DNA of 64,000 nt, taken from assembly GCF_050908995.1 (NCBI RefSeq), contig NC_135118.1:22825501-22889500 (forward strand), written 5' to 3'. The stretch is from Andrena cerasifolii (Eukaryota; Arthropoda; Insecta; Hymenoptera; Andrenidae). Position 1 is the stretch's first letter; each line of letters starts with the position of its first letter. The notes under the pieces are model-generated. The model had not been told where the DNA came from and made no database searches. It was given only the letters and a program-made list of their open reading frames with translations. Below are positions 22,504-34,320 of the stretch, piece after piece. Made by a program: the position numbers and the translations under genes.

Positions 22504-23522
22504 GGGTAAACTGCACTAATGCTGGCACTGTACTAATCATTGGCACTTCTGATTAAAAAGCCAAATATTAAAGAGGCAGACCACTGTAAAAAATCAGAAT
22601 ATCCGATTTTTTCTTTTTTCACAATTTCTGAAAGACGTACGTTTCAAGAATGCTCTCTCAAAATTTTATGAAGAAATTTGCAAAATTGCGGAACCGAGCG
22701 GAACTTTGAACGCGTTTTTCTCAGAATGACGTTTTTCAACCGCGTTGACAGTCTACAGAGAAAACTATGCGTCCAATTGACATGAGCAAGGGCATTTATT
22801 GTACGAAAAACCCGTCCCTATTACCTGACGATCAGTTTCTTTTAATTAACCAATTTTGTACCTCCAAAACATGTTTTTTTTCAGTGCTCCACCATTTTGT
22901 AATTTTTTGCGATTTTGACTTTTTTGTTCGTGGTGTAATAGACGTAGGCTTCTAGCTTCTAAATATTTTTGTCTTTTTGCCGCAGCGCACATTTTGACAA
23001 AGACTATACAGGAAACGGATTTATGAATTTGATTGAAAAAATTTTGTTACCCTTCAGTAAAATTGCTTATTTTTCTTTCACTACAACACTGCGAATTCCG
23101 TTAGTTAAACTACACCTTTTACATCTGGGAACATCGCGAAAAGAGTCTTAAATGTAGGGGTGGAAAAAGACTAAGTTTCAAGAGTTTTCTTCAAATCTTG
23201 ATAAGGTGTAAGTATATTTTCTTTATAATTAAGTAATAGACTGAAATACAAATTTACTAAATGTTGTAGGTATTTAACAGTAAATGACATAGTCTGTTTA
23301 AACTTCGTTTTCACATCGATTGTGCTTTTATGCCTGTTTTTGTTTCTCATTGAATATTTCCAAAATAAAAAGCATAGTAGGTACTTAAGAAACTTTATTT
23401 TAATCAAAAATCCATAATCATTATACCAATCGAAAATTAAAACCATACAAAAACTTCACCGAAAAAATGGACATTTCAATTGGGATTTCCTCTTAGGGTG
23501 CCGATTATTGTCCACTTTATCC
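22504..23522. mobile_element. TA-flanked inverted-repeat element, degenerate
   Basis: Left GGGTAAACTGCACTAATGCT (TA at 22502-22503) and right (reverse complement) GGATAAAGTGGACAATAATC (TA at 23523-23524), with GGCAC shared a few bases further in on both sides. About two thirds of terminal positions match. The interior at about 22590-22930 has sequence resembling the 20923/60194 repeat family (for example GAACGCGTTTTTCTCAGAA and CCACCATTTTGTAATTTT). No transposase recognised. Confidence 0.45.
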
Positions 23523-23524
23523 TA

Positions 23525-25875
23525 CATTCGAAACAAGAAATTACCTCGCACTACCTGAACTTACCTGAACTACCTCCGAAGAACCTGTGCCCAGGAACGC
23601 AGTTCCTCGAATACTGGAATATACGGTAGTCGTAAACCTCGGCCGCCATCGGTCTCATAACTCATGGGAATCTTTTACCCCGCATCCACCTCGAACCATC
23701 AATTTCCGACTCGTTGGATTGACGGGGACCGTGCTCGCGAGACATCTGCGCGTGTCCACCGCGCAAAACTCGGGCCAGCCTCGCGATAATTTCCTGGGCG
23801 ACAGGCGATACCGGTTTAACCGCTGCTTCTCCGCGATCGCGAAAAAAAAAAAAAAAAAAAAAAACGACGCGTCATTAGGGTAAGCACGCGGGCGAATGGC
23901 GAGCGCGGGTTCGCGCAAATGACGATGGAGCCGGGGGGATAAATCTTTCACGGGGCTGGCCTCGGAGGACCGTTTTGTAACTGGCTAAGCGTTCACCCTT
24001 CATCGGCGATTTATCAACATCTTGGGCGGCGCGCGCATTAATAATGGGATTTATGGGCTAATATCGATCGATCTTCCGCGACCGGGTAAACCTACACCGC
24101 AGTGATCTGGAATCGGTCACAAACCGGTTGCCTCTCGCGGCCAAGCAACGTGATCGCCGCGAATTTATCATGCGCGATCCTGATAGCGGCCATTTGTCAC
24201 TAGCCCCCGGTATTCGGATAACACGCGCGAAACTGCGATACCGGCGTTATGGATCGGCTATTATTCGTATCATCGATGGGAATGATTCGTCAACGAGATC
24301 GAGGATGGTTCGGTCGCCTCGATCATTCCGGTCGTTGCGCTCGTTGTCGCCGGGAGAAGGGAAGTATGGACGCGATACCCCGATGCTCGTGCTGGAAGAT
24401 CGATGCGTGTCGTTATTAAAAAATTTCGGCTTGCACGTTCATCTTGTGCCGCGCGCTAGGACTGCTAGGAGGGTATTGAGTGATAATGTGGATGGATTAG
24501 CTTGCTAGAGCGTTGTGTTCCGTGGGAACAGAATTTCTCGAGTCCAGAGACCGATCGAGGTGTTTCGCTGCGACGAATGTGGCGATTGGTTTCGAGACGC
24601 TTTCAACCACTTCGCACGCGTGCTGTCAATCGTGTACGAATGATTTTAAAAGTCTTGATGGGTGACGAAGGTGTTGACGAATCTTTTGTTTCTCAGTCGG
24701 CGCGTGACGGGCTCACAATGGAAAATATTCTTTGCACAGTGGTGCGTGAAACAAAAGACTCGTCGAGGCTCTGAGAACCTATTCAGAGTTTCAAGACGGG
24801 ACGTTTACGATTTTTCTGATTTGAATAATGTTCGGAGTGATTCGAGGTGGAGGAATAATTACGTTCGTTGGAATTATTAGTAATATGGACGTGGTAGTCG
24901 ATAGCTTTGTCTATTTGTTTTATCTTTTTTTTTTAGGATCGTTAATGCCGTATTAAGCGCAAGTGAAATAGCAAACGGTGGACGATTGAAAAGTCCGCGC
25001 ATGTTCCATTAATCGAAACATACATATCGTGACGACGACCAAGCGCTGCTCGTCACGCGAGATCTACCGCAAGCTCTTGATCGCGGTAGCGGCTGATCGA
25101 GGTGAAATCGTCACTCGAAGATGACGCGCCGCGGGCTATTGACGTGTACTTCATCCCCGCCCTCCTTCTCGCGTGTAATCGCGCACCGGAACTAGGTCAT
25201 GCCCGGTGTGACCGCGAGAAATTTAAATAATAACCGTGCGTGGTCATTTTAGGTGGCAATTTCGCGTTATGCAAACGGCCGAGAGAGTGTGTATCTCACG
25301 GCACGAAGGCAGCCCGATATTTCGTGACGCTTGAAATCCGAATTACACGGCACCAAAGCGAGCTGCCTCCAGTAGAAACGCCTCGAGATGACTATTATCG
25401 TGCACGCCGATACACTATCGAACTTTCAAAATGCCACGGAGCAACGAAACGCGAAACCCTTTCCATCGTTACGTCAAGATCTTCCAGTTATCCTGCGCAA
25501 CTCCACCAAGCGGTATTTTCGAAACAATGTACAAACAGGAGCTGGTTGTAAGATAGGCTTCCGATCAGGCGCCGACTTCTTTTCTGAACCCATCTGAATC
25601 ATTCAGCTTGGCTCGGTTCACATTTTTATTGAGTCGTTGGGAAAATTACTGTCACCGAAAGCGTCGACATTCGATCCACGACTCCGTCTCTCTTCCTCAA
25701 AATATCCTCGAGAAGAGATCCGGCGTTTGGAGTCCCGTCGAGGCGATCCGTGGCGTGAGTCAAATTCTCAAACTGCATAAGAGAAGCACGTGAAGAATAA
25801 AACGTGCCGAGGTGAAGCGTAGAGTGAGCCTGCCTATAGTTCGAAATAAAACAAAATCCTTATTTAACACCGCGA
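23525..25875. other. No recognisable gene; 23-A run at 23842-23864
   Basis: A pure run of 23 A lies at 23842-23864 with GC-rich flanks. It could be a retroposed poly(A) tail but no upstream source or target duplication is apparent. About 24060-24480 and 25060-25160 are CpG-rich. Open frames have no domain. Confidence 0.5.
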
Positions 25876-26662
25876 TTGAGCTATTCCACGTCAAAACGAA
25901 TAGATGAAAAATTTAGTTTCACCGATTTTTTTAAACAAATTTTTCTTTCAGTGTTTTCGGTATTTTCGAGAAAAATAGTAGGAATATCTGCTCACCGTAT
26001 GAAAGATTAGGAATAGTAGGTAGCAGATATTCCTACTATTTTTCTCGAGAATACCGAAAACTCTGAAAGAAAAATTTCTTTTAACCAATCGTATGTAACT
26101 ACTTTCCTACGCTAGGCTATTATTTTGAAAACGCGTGCGTGTGGACTGACCATGGGATCCGTGCAGTTCCAAGCGGTGTGCACTATCGTAAGTTTTATTT
26201 TTTCTTAACTGTTCCCAAAATCTCTCCACTTTTTTTAAAATGGCATTTATTAGTTGAAGACTTAACGAATCGAATGATATTTTTTTCAAGCCGAACCGTG
26301 GGTGGGAACGATGTAAAATCGCGATTTGAATCTTTGACATCGATTACTGTTAAGTTTATGAACAGTAAACAAAATATTCTATATATATTTTGAAAAAGAA
26401 TTCCTTCAGCTTTAAAATGAATATAAGACGGTGGTATTATCTTTAAAAATGTCCGAGATATTACAGTTCAAGTGATAACGCGTCAGCCAATTTCGTTTCA
26501 ATTTTCGAAACTCTAACATTAAACATTTCGAAAACTATTTGACACAGGTCGTTGAAACTCAGTATACTTTGTTTTCGCAATGTTATCGACAAATGCTGTA
26601 ATTATAAGAGAATCGGTGAAACTAAATTTGTCATCTATTCGTTTTGACGTGGAATAGCTCGA
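25876..26662. mobile_element. Element with ~50-bp inverted ends and a nested palindrome
   Basis: The left end ATTGAGCTATTCCACGTCAA and the reverse complement of the right end, ATCGAGCTATTCCACGTCAA, continue as near-perfect inverted repeats for about 50 bp (to ACCGATT). Directly inside the left end is a second inverted repeat (arms about 25937-25994 and 26021-26079) containing AGCAGATATTCCTACTATTT. No transposase. Superfamily unknown; no clear target duplication was identified. Confidence 0.75.
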
Positions 26663-29600
26663 TTGGATCGCGCGCAAAGCATCCCCGTATGCAATCATCC
26701 TAGATCTTACCGCCACGTTGCGACACCAATCGTTTCCCAAGAGCAGCTGAAAGAAAAACTGCTCCTCGCGACAGGCATTACCGTGATTGCGCATCTTCGA
26801 ATCGACTGGAGATTCGTGAGCGTTGGCGCATCGGGCTGGCTCCCATGCCCCACTAATCATCGCGACGTCAGCGGCAATTGAAAAACAGAATCATTTCTCC
26901 GTACGGGGCTGAACACCGGGCATTAGACGGGGGCCGTAAAACCTCCGTAGACAATTTACGAGGCAGCTCTCGTTGCATGGGGGCCCGCGTTTATCCCTGC
27001 CTCTCTCGCGTGTATACGTATACGTCCAAGTACAGTTATTCCCATCGGTGCGTTTGCTGCTGGTGGGCGCCTCTGCAGCTTCATCTCCGTAGCCACGGTC
27101 AGCGATGGGGGAAAGGCGGAACACCGCGCCGACTTGGCCGTAGTATTTTAATTGTTTACCGTGCAGACACCGCCGCACGTCGTTGCTGCTCGGTCCGTTT
27201 CTTCGTCCGTTCGGCCCGGCCCGTACGAATCCGCGAGGATGCATTTCGGTGCCCTAGAATTAGCCTGGCTCGGGGCCCGCGAAAGATTGCAGGGTAGAAA
27301 TACCGCAGGAGACCGATGGAACGAAACGAAGAAGAAGAAGAGGAATGACCACGGGATGCTAAGTGTGGGAAAGGCGAGGCTGGCCCACATGACGCGAGAA
27401 ATGTAGTCCTCGCGATACGCGCTCCAATGAAATTCGCTATTCCACGGTTTCGTCAGCTACGATTATTTATTGGTGGACCTTGATCGTGTCGGTTACTTTG
27501 ACTTGACCCTGGGGTGGTGGGAGTCTTGATCGTTGCTTGTCTGCTTTCAATTTCCTCGATTAAATGCGACACGTAGAAGAGGAAGGATGACGGGGTTGCT
27601 CCCAGTGTTGGTTATTGAGAAAATTACGAACCTTCGGTGTGGGTGGAATTAAAATGTGCTGTACCTATGACGCGAAAGTAGACTGGCAAGCGGTATTCCC
27701 TTATCCTTGAGATACTTCTCTTCGGAACGGTTACGCGTCCGTTTGCAAGTGAAATTTCCTCCAATCTGCAATAACAGTAATTTACCCTGCAACTGTGTTC
27801 CACATATCGCTTGTCATACGTGTGTAATAATTCGCCGACAGAGGAATTCTTTTTATTTTCGCAATTCGAGAATACGAATAATATACATGTAATGAGGTTA
27901 TCCTTTTTTCTTTAATTTATCTCGAGGAAATAATAACCATACTGAGTTTCTCTGTGAACACAAGAAATTTATTATTTATAATTATTTACAAAGTTTAACT
28001 TAACCTACTGCACACGCTTACCTGTAAACAGAAGAAACGACGTTAAAAGCTATTATTCCACAAAGATTTATGTAGGAGAGTGACAATTTAATCAAACATT
28101 CCTAATCAATTAGGTTTTAAGCTACACGTGGCTTTTCTCTCTTATCAGCTCTGTTCGTCCGCCCTCTTGTTCCACAGACATGCGCAATACGTCTCTAATT
28201 CGAAATGAGTTTTAAAAGGAATACGCTAGTTTTACAGAACTTCTATCGCATTTCTTTTACATACATACGTTCATGTGGAACACTGTCTACAAGTCCAGAT
28301 TTTGTATTATTTTCTAATTTCTTTGCAACCACTTGGGTTCAAATCTCAAACATATTTCCTTAGCTTACAATATTCCTCTCCACGGAACAATCTCCTGCTA
28401 CAAGTATCCCTAAGTTTCGAATATATTTATGATTCACACAATTACCCACGTTTCAGGATGCATTTTAAATATCTTTTAGTAGGAGCCTTCTCTCCTCCGA
28501 AGATCCTGTCGATAAAGCCTGCAGGAACGGACCTTTCTCTCGGCATCTTTTGCAAACTTCGCGAGAGATCGCAGAGCAGACGAGGAGAAGTTTCGTTTTA
28601 GCGTATGAATCGCTTCGCCATAGACACCGTGATAGATACCCGTGACGATCCCTTGACTCCTTGCGCGCTCTTATCTAAAGGCACATTGACGCCTCCAGTG
28701 AAATCCATGACGCGCGATATTCACGATGATCTTTAACTCTCGTGACTCCTCTGACACTGCCGCGCGAACCTCTGTCAATTCGAAGCCAAGGTTGACTCGT
28801 GCTTGTCCCCTTCTATGACGTGCATGCCCCTCAATACGAAATTCATTGTAGCTGGAATGTAGTCTCGCGGAGGATCCCGTTGCCTCGGGGGAAAATGGTG
28901 TGACACGGGAAATTTATTACGCTCCTCAGTTGGGAGACGTTTCGCTGTCTCTTCAGGTGTACATCCACTCTGTTCCATGACATTTTTCATCGTGGGGTTG
29001 GAAATATCATTGGGAACTCGTGCCAGTGCCACTTGGAAATAATAAAATATTGTTTCGCGTGAATTAAGAAATTTTAAATTAGTTGAAATGGACGTAATAT
29101 AAAATTAGTTAATGGGGTGAAAGAAAACTTGTGTTTTCATTAAGCATTTGGAACCTCGAACGAGGTTCACTTCATTTGTGTTCTTCTCGGAACATTTAGT
29201 TTACAAAAACCAAAGATTTTCTCAAGACAGCATTCCCTTGTCATTCTAATTTTCATTCGACCCATTTCAAACGTCGAGATTCAAGAATGTATGTTTCTAA
29301 ATAGTCGCCTTTTCCCTTTATGATTATCGAAATGTTCAGATCAGTTTGATGGCGGTTTCGATGCCGCGATGAGAATTATTTTTAACTAAATACGCTCTTT
29401 CGTTGATTGGTTAAAACTAAAAGTAAACGACGGATATAACGTTAGTTCGGCGATTCGAGCTTACGGCTCAATTACATGGGGTTTCGATAGTGAAAAGGGT
29501 TCGATCCGCGTAGGATTACCGGTCGATCGACTTCTGTAAGTCGGTATAAATCGTTCCACATTCTCATCGAAATCCCCATGCCCCGAATTCCTTATCTTTC

Positions 29601-29824
29601 ACTCGGAGCTCCTTTCAACTGTATCATCTCTTAATGATCGTCGATCAGGATCTGTGCTAATGTAAATGAGGAGGCCGTCGCATGGGTAAGACAATTAAAA
29701 CAGTATCAAATCCCGTCAGGTTGCAGTGACTCGTTACACAACTTTTTAACTGTAACTAATGAATATAAATTCAGAGGAAATGGATTCAAATATTTTTTTT
29801 GTTGGTTCGTTCACTGTAGATCTG
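26663..29824. other. No recognisable gene
   Basis: GC-rich at about 26880-27400, AT-rich afterwards. Several open frames, none with a domain. Confidence 0.55.
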
Positions 29825-29832
29825 TTGCCTAT

Positions 29833-30195
29833 TAGGGATTGCAATCGCGAGAAATACCCTAAAATTTTTACCGGTGATTCGATAAATTACATACAGCAAT
29901 ATAGTAATTAATAATGTTTTCGTGGTGACGACCCATATTAATAAATATTGTCAATAGTCATACAAATATATCTATTTTGTGTTATATCATTTTATATTTT
30001 ATGTTCAGAATAGTTTTATTTCCATATATTTTTTATAATGCTCGATTAGAGTTCATAAACAGTTTTTTTTGTAATGTTTACTCTTATATTTTCAATACCT
30101 TAAAAAATACCGGCAAATTATCGGTAAACCGGTTTTGATTAAAAATTTTACCGAATTACCGGTAATTGAAAAAGTCGGTAATTATGCAATCCCTA
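29833..30195. mobile_element. hAT-like MITE, TAGGGATTGCA ends
   Basis: Left TAGGGATTGCAATCGCGAGA; right (reverse complement) TAGGGATTGCATAATTACCG. Flanking 8-mers TTGCCTAT (29825-29832) and TTGTATAT (30196-30203) match at six of eight positions. At 363 bp it is nearly the same length as the 7528-7892 element (365 bp) and shares its ends and ACCGGTAAxx motifs, so the two are one family. This copy has lost the long internal palindrome. Confidence 0.8.
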
Positions 30196-30203
30196 TTGTA
30201 TAT

Positions 30204-32463
30204 CAGCGTTGATCAGTAACATACATTCAACTTCTAGATATACATTATTTATCATAAAATTTTACATAAATTATTCGTATTAACTAAACGACGAGAAGTA
30301 ATAAGACGTGTACTGCACCATCAGATACCAACAGCAAAAATACGACAAACTTCGTCAACCCTGCGTTATCTTTTCCCAAATTCAGAACGATACCAACAAG
30401 TGACGTATTATGACAGAGAATATTTCAGTCAACATTACTGGGATCGTAAAAAACATGTTACACTCGTAATAAAGGGACGGTGACCGTGGGTGCCAATGTT
30501 TTATTAACTCCCCCGACCTCTGGAGGTCCCACGTGTAACCGGAAACCGGCCGACGGTCGCCCCAGGACATCTAATTCGTTCCCTCCCTGCGTTCAGGTAA
30601 AATAATATTCGGATACACGCGCGCTGTTCGAACACGACCCCGGCCGTGTCCCTGTGAAAAGCTAGGAGCCGGGGGGTATTAGATTCCTTCGTCGACTAGA
30701 CGCTGATGAGATTTCAAAAAAGTTTGTAACAACCTGCAAAAACGTGGATAGCCAAGATCGTCTTCCGATCTATGTAGAAGATCTTGTTCTAGCGGCGACA
30801 AAGGGCCCAACTAGATCCTATTACTAGGCTGCGCGTAGCAGTTTGAGTTCGCCAACCATGTCGCCGTTTAGCCAGCTTGAGAACCGAATCCGTCCTCTTC
30901 GTCATCGACCCCCTCTGGCCAGAAAAATTACGAAAAAGCATCGTTTTATTCAGCGGCTTCTTGAACGATGGAATCTTAATTGTTATTCCACCGAATAGAA
31001 AAGTGTGGGGGACAAGGCAAGGGGCATCAAAGGTATTCTGTCGAGTCCTCTCTGGCTTCTCCGGCCATGAATTCGATGTAAGGGACAAGCTAAAAAATGG
31101 TCAAGAGCCGTGTCGCTCGGGGAAGAAAGGTGTCGTCGTTAAGGACCGAGCATACCACGTAATTCGCGGATGCAACGATCACGCGTAAAAGCGTCTAGTC
31201 GCCAGTAATCCAGACCCGTGGTACAAATTAACCCGAGGAGACGTTCCTTGACCTCGGTCGGCTTCACTTTGCTATCCACTTACCTAATTAGTGTCGATCA
31301 CTTCGCGAATACTTTTATCCGCGGCTTCAGAAATTATAGGAATTAATTGAAGCGGAGCTCCTTTATGAATAAAAGAATTTCGAGATTTAATTTCCCGCTA
31401 TAAAGTATTCCTATTATGAATACCATCGTTAATTGACGTTTGGAGTAGTAAGCTACTTAAGATCCCCGTTCAAATGAATGTTACACAAGGATTTCCGGTC
31501 CCCAGCCGCTTCTTCCTAAATCCAGTCACACCAGACATCAATTAATTCGCGTAACTCCACAGCGATATTGTTCGCGTTTGAAATCTTCAACTCTGCCCGT
31601 CGATTTCACATTCATATCCCACCGTATGCGGGAATAATAATTTCCAGCCGTCCGTGTACGCCGCGCGGCGGCACAATATTCGACGTTCCATCGGGCGGAA
31701 CGATTTCCCTCGGCCGTTGAATTAAAGTTTCAAAATTTCGAACAATTCGTGCTCGAATTTCGACTGGTATTTCGCGATGAATGACGGTGACACAGAGCCG
31801 GCCGCGTGGCTTTCATCCTCCCCGTGTGATTGATAGCGCCCCCGAAAACTCTCCCTCCTCCCCCGCGGTATTCTTCCTCTCCGTTTCTCCCTATCTCTTC
31901 CCTGTCATTGCCGTTCACCCACGCTCCTTGCTAGTAATCAACGACAATCCGACCACTCCATTGCAGATCGCACAAAGACACTGCTGGATCATTGTCCTTT
32001 GAAATGGATACGAAGGAGGAATGCCGGGGCTCCTCCTCCTTGAAGCGCCGTGGAATGCTCCTTGTCCTGGTAGACACTATCTGCTCCGGGATACTCTCTT
32101 ATCGGGACGATAAACGAAGAGGCGCGTAGACGCCGGGGCGAGGGGGGCGGAGACATTGCAGATCGACGCGAATGTTCTTCCGTAAAATCCTCGGATAGAA
32201 ATATTCAAATCGTTTCCTCGAGGACACTCGAGGCGAATGGAATTTTTGTGAAACTGGAGTAGGGGCTTTGCAGGGGGAAATACGCGATAGCACCGAGGCT
32301 CTGCAACGATGGGATAGTTTCGGATCTGGCGTGAGGTTTTATTATTCTCAAATAAGTTTCACTGCTTTTTAATAATGCAGAGTGCTCACTTTAACCACTG
32401 CTATCAGGACGTCTCCGTCACTTTTCTCTGTCAATAATTTCACTTCTAAAATTCCATCTTAAT
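30204..32463. other. No recognisable gene
   Basis: Alternating AT-rich and GC-rich DNA. The open frames at 30789-31088 (minus) and 30877-31188 (plus) overlap each other and have no domain. Confidence 0.55.
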
Positions 32464-32670
32464 TTAGGTGAGCATGCTTGCTAAGTAGTAAGGGCTAGAG
32501 ACTCCATTTAACTGGAAGTCATTGGCTGCGTCTAAACCCTCCGGTTGCTCAGCGTCTCCGGGTCGAGCAGCGGAAACTGCGACGGTGAACGACACCTCCG
32601 CACAGGAGTAGAACCAACTGGTAGCTACGCAGCCGGGACCCTCTTCCCTCGATGACGAACAACCGCCCAT
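32464..32670 (-). CDS. Doubtful 68-codon ORF starting MGGCSSS
   Basis: Open frame starting MGGCSSSREEGPGC. An MGGCSS start is the kind of sequence that can be N-myristoylated and palmitoylated, and this is the only reason to list it. It has no recognisable domain, no clear splice structure and no neighbour. At this length a chance ORF is more likely than a gene. If real, it could be a first exon. Confidence 0.12.
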   Translation of the reverse strand: MGGCSSSREEGPGCVATSWFYSCAEVSFTVAVSAARPGDAEQPEGLDAANDFQLNGVSSPYYLASMLT

Positions 32671-33002
32671 GTAACAGTTACAAAAATAGTCCCCCGCGCC
32701 TTTCAGCGTGCGTTACGTCAGCTAAAAACGTGTTCCTCCTACGTGGTCACCGGTCAATTCTTCTCTAAGCAAACATTATTCTAACCCCCCGGGCTCCTAT
32801 GATATTTCAACGCGCTGTTCAGTCGCACGTGGGTAAACAACGAAGCCAACCAACGGCTACCAGCGGCGTGCACGATGACAGTTCAGAAGAGCGCGTTTCC
32901 TTAAACACCCCGGTTATACATCCACCGTGCTAAGTACGGGGGTAGATTGAAATCTTCGCGGCCTAACACAGAAGGAATGTATTAAGAATATATCTTCTCG
33001 AA

Positions 33003-33397
33003 TTATCTTTCAACATAGTCCCTTCTCAAATCTGTACACTTCGTCCAGCGGTGTTTCACAGCCATGATCTAGGTCTGGTAAAGTTTCTCGCTCCAGTCTG
33101 CAAAATACTCTGTCACCGCTGCTGCAATTTCTGCAGTCGACGAAAATCCTTGTTCTCCCAGGTGGTTCTTGAGCTGCGGAAGTGAGGGGAAGTCTGGTGG
33201 AGCTAGATCCGGTGAATAGGGAGGATGGGGTAGCAATTCAAAGCCGGGCTGGTGAATTTGAGCCATCGAAACTGCTGATGTGCGGGCTGGAGCATTGTCT
33301 TGATGGAAGAGCATACCTTTCGTTAGCATTCCAGGTCGCTTTCTCTTTATTTCTTTGCGAAGTTGACGTCACAAGTTAGCGTAGTACCGTTCTTTTG
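33003..33397 (-). pseudogene. mariner transposase, C-terminal relic
   Basis: The C-terminal third of a mariner-family transposase, the cut-and-paste enzyme of mariner elements. Visible landmarks: YYANL upstream of a TGA stop near 33375; HQDNAPARTS with the second catalytic Asp; LLPHPPYSPDLAPPDF with the third catalytic Asp (the D34D signature); and NHLGEQGF in place of the usual FxSLKxxLxGxxF region. A TAG at about 33069 interrupts the frame. After it the reading continues with HRWTKCTDL and DYVER up to a TAA at 33003-33005, matching the usual mariner C-terminus. The N-terminal two thirds and the left terminus are missing. An inactive fossil. Confidence 0.88.
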
Positions 33398-34270
33398 TGG
33401 TTTAACCCTTCACTAACCTCTGAAGAAATAATCTTACTGCCTCTGTATATCAGGTCCTGAAGTTTCCCAATCCGCCCTCGTATATGCATTTGAAATCGTT
33501 TCCACTCTTCGTGTATATATGCGCGTGTAATTTCTCGCGCGACTCGAGACGGGGGAAAATCCTGGGGAGCCCGATTAAAAATCCCAACGAACGGCAGATT
33601 ATCTTGGCGGGAACGTCGGAGGACCTGGCCATCGGGGCGAGCGCTATTAGCGCTTAAACTGTTTTATCGGGATCGCTGATCGAGATCCACCGATAGGGTA
33701 TGAATATGTAAATGACGGGGGGTGGTCATCGAGCCACGACTACGAGATCGTTTCTTAAACCGTTCGCCCGATTCTGCCCTGGATCACCTCGGCGCTCGAG
33801 TCGGACGCGAACGATGCCTTCGGGGCCACCGGCTCCGCGAAATTGCGCGAAGATTATCGGCACCGAGATCCTGGCCGAGTGTCCCGCCGATCGATCTCTG
33901 TTTCTTGCTTCGTGACTTGGGATGTTGGAGGCTTGGCTGGCTTTTCAAGTTTGTCGGATCGAACGACGATATTCAGGATTGATCTGGGCTCCGCTTGGCC
34001 CTTGAGCGAAGCGAGCGCTATGCATTTCAATCCGTAGTGGAAAGTAAGTTATTATATGGACGAAGAATTTTAGGCTCTCGCGGCCCTGGCTTCTAGAGTT
34101 ATCACCGATTAACAATAAGTTATATAGAATTATAAATAAACTAAATTTCTACCGTAAAACTTAACTGCAATGGTATCGGCGCACTGGATCGGTCAGATTA
34201 AAACAATTATTATTTTAATAAACTAAAATAATACATCAAAGCTATTTTGCAATTAATTAATTATATGTAT
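33398..34270. other. No recognisable gene
   Basis: GC-rich at about 33600-34030 with overlapping open frames lacking domains. Confidence 0.5.
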
Positions 34271-34320
34271 TAGGTTCCGACGTTTCGATCTTGGTTTTGA
34301 TCATCTTCAAGGACAGTTAG
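34271..34320 (-). repeat. Retroelement-like GATGA...GAAACGTCGG motif
   Basis: The minus strand reads TTGAAGATGATC, an 8-base loop, then GATCGAAACGTCGG. The two GATC segments form a short stem. This GATGA-stem-GAAAC arrangement is widespread near the ends of invertebrate retroelements and recalls the hammerhead motif of Penelope-like elements, but the canonical CTGATGA box is not intact. The surrounding 200-400 bp may be the same remnant. Confidence 0.35.

Noticed and set aside
23842..23864. 23-A run as a retroposon tail
   Set aside because: No recognisable source sequence upstream and no target-site duplication found.
29480..29510. GGTTCGATCC resembling a tRNA T loop
   Set aside because: One base short of the consensus and no cloverleaf around it.
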